Assembly (NCBI GenBank): GCA_017394565.1
Contig: JAFPXW010000079.1
Location: forward strand, 1-8,799
Reading direction: 5' to 3'
DNA: 8,799 nt
Source of the DNA: Oscillospiraceae bacterium
GTDB lineage: Bacteria; Bacillota; Clostridia; Oscillospirales; Ruminococcaceae
The notes below the pieces were generated by a model. It worked only from the letters and a program-made list of their open reading frames with translations. It was not told the origin of the DNA and made no database searches. The translations under genes and the position numbers were made by a program. Of the stretch, positions 5,566-8,799 are shown piece by piece; within the stretch, counting starts at the first letter, position 1, and each line of letters begins with the position of its first letter.

Positions 5566-7254
5566 ATGATTTTAACAGGCGCAGATATTGTCGTAGAAAC
5601 ACTGATCGAGCAGGGTGTCAAGACGGTCTTCGGTTATCCGGGCGGTCAGGTCATCAATCTCTATGACGCACTTTATACAAGAAGCGACAGGATCCATCAT
5701 GTTCTGACGGCGCACGAGCAGGGCGCATCCCATGCAGCGGACGGCTATGCAAGAGCAAGCGGCGAGGTTGGCGTTGTGATCGCGACCTCCGGCCCCGGTG
5801 CGACGAATCTTGTCACCGGCATTGCAACAGCTTATCTGGATTCCATCCCGCTGGTAGCCATTACCGGCAACGTACCCAACAGTCTGATCGGCCGCGACAG
5901 CTTTCAGGAAGTGGACATCACCGGCGTGACGCTCCCGATCACCAAGCACAATTTCCTTGTCAAGAGCGTGGACAAGCTGGCGGACACCATCCGCGAGGCC
6001 TTCGTCATCGCAAAGTCCGGCAGACCGGGCCCTGTCCTTGTGGATATCCCGAAGGACGTGCAGGTCGCAACATTCCCGTATCAGCCGTGTCCGGTCGTGG
6101 AGAAGATCCCCCAGAAGCTTGCAAAGGGCGACAAGCTCTCCCGTGCGGCACAGATGATCGCAGAGGCACAGAAGCCGTACATTTATTTCGGCGGCGGTGC
6201 GGTTTCCGCGGATGTTTCCGAGGAGATCATCGCACTGGCGGACAAGATCGACGCACCAATCGGCTGCACCATGATGGGCTTGTCCTGCGTTCCGGTCAAT
6301 AATCCGCGCTACCTCGGCATGGAGGGTATGCACGGCCACTACGCATCGAGCGTAGGTCAGGACGAAGCAGACCTGATCATTACCATCGGCGCTCGTTTCA
6401 GCGACCGCGCGACCGGTAATGTTGCCAAGTATGCACGCCGCGCACAGATCATCCATATCGACGGCGACAGTGCTGAGATCGACAAGAACATCAGCGTTGA
6501 GCTGGGCATTGCCTGCGATATGAAGGACGGCCTGCGCCGCCTGATCGACCTTGTTTCCGAGAAGAAGCATCCTGACTGGATGGCTCGCATTGCGGAACTC
6601 AAGGCGGAGGAAGCAGAGCAGTTCAAGCGCGTCACCGCAACGGACCGCATCACGCCGTATGCACTCATTCAGGAAACGGCCAAGCACACCGCACCGGACA
6701 CCCCGATCGTCACCGACGTCGGCCAGCATCAGATGTGGGTTGCACAGTTCTATCCGTTCCAGAGCGCAAGAACCTTTATTTCCAGCGGCGGTCTGGGCAC
6801 CATGGGCTTCGGCCTGGGCGCTGCCATCGGCGCAGCCAAGGCGACCGGCAAGCGCACGGTACTGTTTACAGGCGACGGTTCCTTCGGTATGAATCTCCAC
6901 GAGCTGGCGACCGTCACCTCCGAGAACGTACCGGTCACCATTGTCATTATGAATAACCATGTGCTGGGTATGGTAAGACAGTGGCAGACACTGTTCTTCC
7001 AGAAGCACTATTCCAATACAGATCTGCACGAGAGAAAGACCGATTTTGTGAAGCTTGCAGATGCGTTCGGTTTGAAGGGCTTCCGTATCAATGAGCTGTC
7101 CGAGCTGTCTTCCACCATGGAGAAGGTATTCGCAGAGGACGGTCCGGTTCTCGTGGAGTGCATGATCGATCAGGATGAATTCGTTCTTCCGATGCTCCCG
7201 CCGGGCGGCTGCATCGAGGACATCATCACGGAAACGGAAGGAGGGGCAAAGTAA
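5566..7254 (+). CDS. ilvB: Acetolactate synthase large (catalytic) subunit
   Basis: A 562-residue thiamine diphosphate enzyme, usual length for the anabolic form. It condenses two pyruvates to 2-acetolactate, or pyruvate and 2-oxobutyrate to 2-aceto-2-hydroxybutyrate, the first common step of valine, leucine and isoleucine synthesis. The N-terminal domain holds the catalytic glutamate E51 in AHEQGA and the loop SGPGATN (75-81). VPNSLIGRDSFQEVD (103-117) matches the channel region of AHAS. The central FAD-binding domain contains RFSDRATG (278-285). The C-terminal domain has the diphosphate/Mg motif GDGS (436-439) through NN (463-464), then HVLGMVRQWQ. The FAD-region signature and the adjacent regulatory subunit argue against a catabolic AlsS-type enzyme. 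AAAGGA lies 8 nt before the ATG. The stop overlaps the ilvN start by one base (TAATG), so the two subunits are translationally coupled. Confidence 0.97.
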   Translation: MILTGADIVVETLIEQGVKTVFGYPGGQVINLYDALYTRSDRIHHVLTAHEQGASHAADGYARASGEVGVVIATSGPGATNLVTGIATAYLDSIPLVAITGNVPNSLIGRDSFQEVDITGVTLPITKHNFLVKSVDKLADTIREAFVIAKSGRPGPVLVDIPKDVQVATFPYQPCPVVEKIPQKLAKGDKLSRAAQMIAEAQKPYIYFGGGAVSADVSEEIIALADKIDAPIGCTMMGLSCVPVNNPRYLGMEGMHGHYASSVGQDEADLIITIGARFSDRATGNVAKYARRAQIIHIDGDSAEIDKNISVELGIACDMKDGLRRLIDLVSEKKHPDWMARIAELKAEEAEQFKRVTATDRITPYALIQETAKHTAPDTPIVTDVGQHQMWVAQFYPFQSARTFISSGGLGTMGFGLGAAIGAAKATGKRTVLFTGDGSFGMNLHELATVTSENVPVTIVIMNNHVLGMVRQWQTLFFQKHYSNTDLHERKTDFVKLADAFGLKGFRINELSELSSTMEKVFAEDGPVLVECMIDQDEFVLPMLPPGGCIEDIITETEGGAK

Positions 7255-7763
7255 TGGAACAGCGCTATGTTATCGCAATTCTGGTTGATAATGCCCCTGG
7301 TATCCTGACTCGTGTGGCAAGTATGTTCAACCGCAGAGGCTTCAACATCGACAGCCTGACGGTTTCCGAGACTGAGAATCCGAAGTACTCCCGTATCACA
7401 ATCTCCCTGACAGGCGACCGCAATATCGCACGCCAGATCATCAAGCAGCTCAAGAAGCTGTACAATGTCAAGGAAGTCGAGGTCATGGAGAAGGACGAGA
7501 GCGTTTACCGCGAGCTTGCCCTGATCAAGCTGAAGAATTCTCCGGATACCAGACAGGAGATCCTGTCTGCGGTGGATATCTTCCGTTCTAAGATCGTCGA
7601 TTTTTCGCCGGAAACGCTCTGCGTGGAGATCACTGGCGAAAGCTCGAAGATCGAGGCGTTCATCTCGCTCGTGGAGCCGCTGGGCATCCTCGAAATGTGC
7701 CGTACAGGCGTTGTCGCGATCGAGCGCGGCAGCAATATGCTCAATTCTGAAAACGCATATTGA
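7254..7763 (+). CDS. ilvN: Acetolactate synthase small (regulatory) subunit
   Basis: A 169-residue regulatory partner of IlvB. The N-terminal ACT domain (about 1-78) has the typical DNAPGILTRVASMFNRRGF start followed by NIDSLTVSETE. Residues N13, G16 and N31 correspond to the valine-contacting N11, G14 and N29 of E. coli IlvH, so valine feedback inhibition is predicted. The C-terminal domain (about 83-160) shows the family pattern YRELALIKLK, EILSAVDIFRSKIVDFSPE and RTGVVAIERG, which activates the catalytic subunit. A strong ribosome binding site (GGAGGGG, 7 nt before the ATG) lies inside the end of ilvB, and the start overlaps the ilvB stop by one base. The gene symbol ilvH is used for the same protein in some genomes. 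Confidence 0.97.
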   Translation: MEQRYVIAILVDNAPGILTRVASMFNRRGFNIDSLTVSETENPKYSRITISLTGDRNIARQIIKQLKKLYNVKEVEVMEKDESVYRELALIKLKNSPDTRQEILSAVDIFRSKIVDFSPETLCVEITGESSKIEAFISLVEPLGILEMCRTGVVAIERGSNMLNSENAY

Positions 7764-7781
7764 TCTATCATTTGCTTACAA

Positions 7782-7810
7782 CAGAATCCTGACAGATCGT
7801 CAGTGTTCTG
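7782..7810 (+). promoter_or_regulatory. Hairpin in the ilvN-ilvC gap, with possible internal promoter
   Basis: CAGAA (7782-7786) pairs with TTCTG (7806-7810) and CTGAC (7789-7793) with GTCAG (7799-7803), separated by a 2x2 internal loop and closed by a 5-nt loop. No T-run follows, so it is not a standard terminator. The same DNA contains CTGACA (7789-7794), 18 bases and TAAAAT (7813-7818), a fair promoter match. The element could be a processing or stabilising site upstream of ilvC, or part of a separate ilvC promoter. Confidence 0.45.
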
Positions 7811-7843
7811 CTTAAAATACTTATATGTAAGGAGTTCTTTATC

Positions 7844-8799
7844 ATGGCAGAAGCAAGAATTTTCTACAAGCAGGATTGCGACATCCACAAGCTGGATGGC
7901 AAGACCGTTGCGATCATCGGTTACGGTTCTCAGGGTCACGCTCATGCGCTGAACCTGCAGGAGTCCGGTGTCAATGTGGTTGTTGGCCTCTACGAGGGCA
8001 GCAAGAGCTGGGCAAAGGCTGAGAAGCAGGGCCTGAAGGTTATGACCACCGCTGAGGCAGCTAAGATCGCAGACGTGATCATGATCCTGATCCCGGATGA
8101 GAAGCAGAAGGCTCTGTACGAGTCCGACATCAAGCCGTACCTGACCGAGGGCAAGACTCTGGCATTCGCACACGGCTTCAACATCCACTTCGGCTGCATC
8201 GTTCCGCCGGCAAACGTTAACGTTATCATGATCGCTCCGAAGGCTCCGGGCCATACCGTTCGTTCTGAGTATCAGGCTGGCAAGGGTACCCCCTGCCTGA
8301 TCGCTGTATATCAGGATGCGACCGGCGACGCACAGGAGATCGGTCTGGCTTATGCAGACGGTATCGGCGGCTCCCGCGCAGGCGTTCTGGAGACCACTTT
8401 CAGAACTGAGACCGAGACCGACCTGTTCGGTGAGCAGGCAGTTCTCTGCGGCGGTGTCAGCGCTCTGATGCAGTGCGGCTTCGAGACTCTGGTTGAGGCT
8501 GGCTACGATCCGAGAAATGCTTACTTCGAGTGCATCCACGAGATGAAGCTCATTGTTGACCTGATCTACCAGTCCGGTTTCGCAGGCATGAGATACTCCA
8601 TCTCCAACACTGCTGAGTACGGCGACTACATCACTGGCCCGAAGATCATCACTGAGGATACCAAGAAGGCTATGAAGAAGGTTCTGGCTGACATTCAGGA
8701 CGGTTCCTTCGCGAAGGAGTTCCTGCTGGATATGTCCGACGCAGGCAACCAGGTTCACTTCAAGGCTATGAGAAAGCCGCACGCTGAGCATCCGTCTGA
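7844..8799 (+). CDS. ilvC: Ketol-acid reductoisomerase (class I), 3' end outside window
   Basis: 318 codons are present; the frame is still open at the right edge and about 10-20 residues are probably missing. The enzyme isomerises and reduces acetolactate (or acetohydroxybutyrate) to the dihydroxy acid, the second step of branched-chain amino acid synthesis. The Rossmann motif GYGSQGHAHALNL (26-38) binds the dinucleotide. In the cofactor loop GLYEGSKSW, Y50 replaces the common Arg while S53 and S55 remain. Catalytic and metal residues are in place: H110, K133 (APKAPGH), D193 and E197 (ETDLFGEQ), E229 and E233 (FECIHEMK), S254 (YSISNTAEYG). AAGGAG lies about 9 nt before the ATG. It follows ilvN by 80 nt, completing ilvBNC. 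It uses many more GCT, GTT and GGT codons than ilvB, consistent with high expression. The last in-frame codon is TCT (8795-8797); the closing TGA is out of frame. Confidence 0.97.
   Translation, partial: MAEARIFYKQDCDIHKLDGKTVAIIGYGSQGHAHALNLQESGVNVVVGLYEGSKSWAKAEKQGLKVMTTAEAAKIADVIMILIPDEKQKALYESDIKPYLTEGKTLAFAHGFNIHFGCIVPPANVNVIMIAPKAPGHTVRSEYQAGKGTPCLIAVYQDATGDAQEIGLAYADGIGGSRAGVLETTFRTETETDLFGEQAVLCGGVSALMQCGFETLVEAGYDPRNAYFECIHEMKLIVDLIYQSGFAGMRYSISNTAEYGDYITGPKIITEDTKKAMKKVLADIQDGSFAKEFLLDMSDAGNQVHFKAMRKPHAEHPS

Noticed and set aside
5572..7029. A 485-codon open frame antisense to ilvB
   Set aside because: The sense strand encodes a complete acetolactate synthase with all motifs; the antisense product shows no domain and no start signals.
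7505..8791. A 428-codon open frame antisense to ilvN and ilvC
   Set aside because: It spans two well-supported sense genes and the gap between them, which rules it out as a real gene.

Overview
The window looks like chromosomal DNA from a moderately GC-rich anaerobic Bacillota, most likely a Ruminococcus-type member of the Oscillospiraceae. Three things point there: a secreted cell-wall hydrolase ending in a type I dockerin (the cellulosome docking module of ruminococci and some clostridia), a small protein resembling the clostridial CD1871A CXXC family beside a 4Fe-4S membrane protein, and strong Gram-positive ribosome binding sites with consensus sigma-A promoters. The species is not proven by the sequence. 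No mobile element, CRISPR array, rRNA or tRNA gene is visible.

Left part, all on the minus strand (reading right to left). A GH25 lysozyme with Big2-like and dockerin modules (3642-5171) has its own consensus promoter and a strong terminator. Next come nadA (quinolinate synthase, 2581-3498) and mnmA (tRNA 2-thiouridylase, 1430-2503), probably one transcript from a consensus promoter whose start site sits in a perfect AT-rich palindrome. A flavodoxin (737-1219) follows with its own promoter and terminator. Last are a 46-residue CXXC protein (483-623) and a translationally coupled, NapH-like 4Fe-4S membrane protein that runs off the left edge (1-486).

Right part, plus strand. After a 394-nt divergent intergenic region lies a branched-chain amino acid operon: ilvB (5566-7254), ilvN (7254-7763, overlapping ilvB by one base) and ilvC (from 7844, cut by the right edge). 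ilvB and ilvN encode the two subunits of acetolactate synthase, and IlvC converts the product to the dihydroxy acid precursors of valine, leucine and isoleucine. The operon has a clear promoter and a structured leader of about 100 nt, but no recognisable T-box or attenuator.

Most of the window is housekeeping. The less ordinary parts are the dockerin on a muramidase, the coupled CXXC/4Fe-4S membrane pair (a poorly understood redox module), the palindromic operator-like element at nadA, the ilvB leader, the ilvN-ilvC hairpin, and a Tyr in place of the usual cofactor-loop Arg in IlvC.
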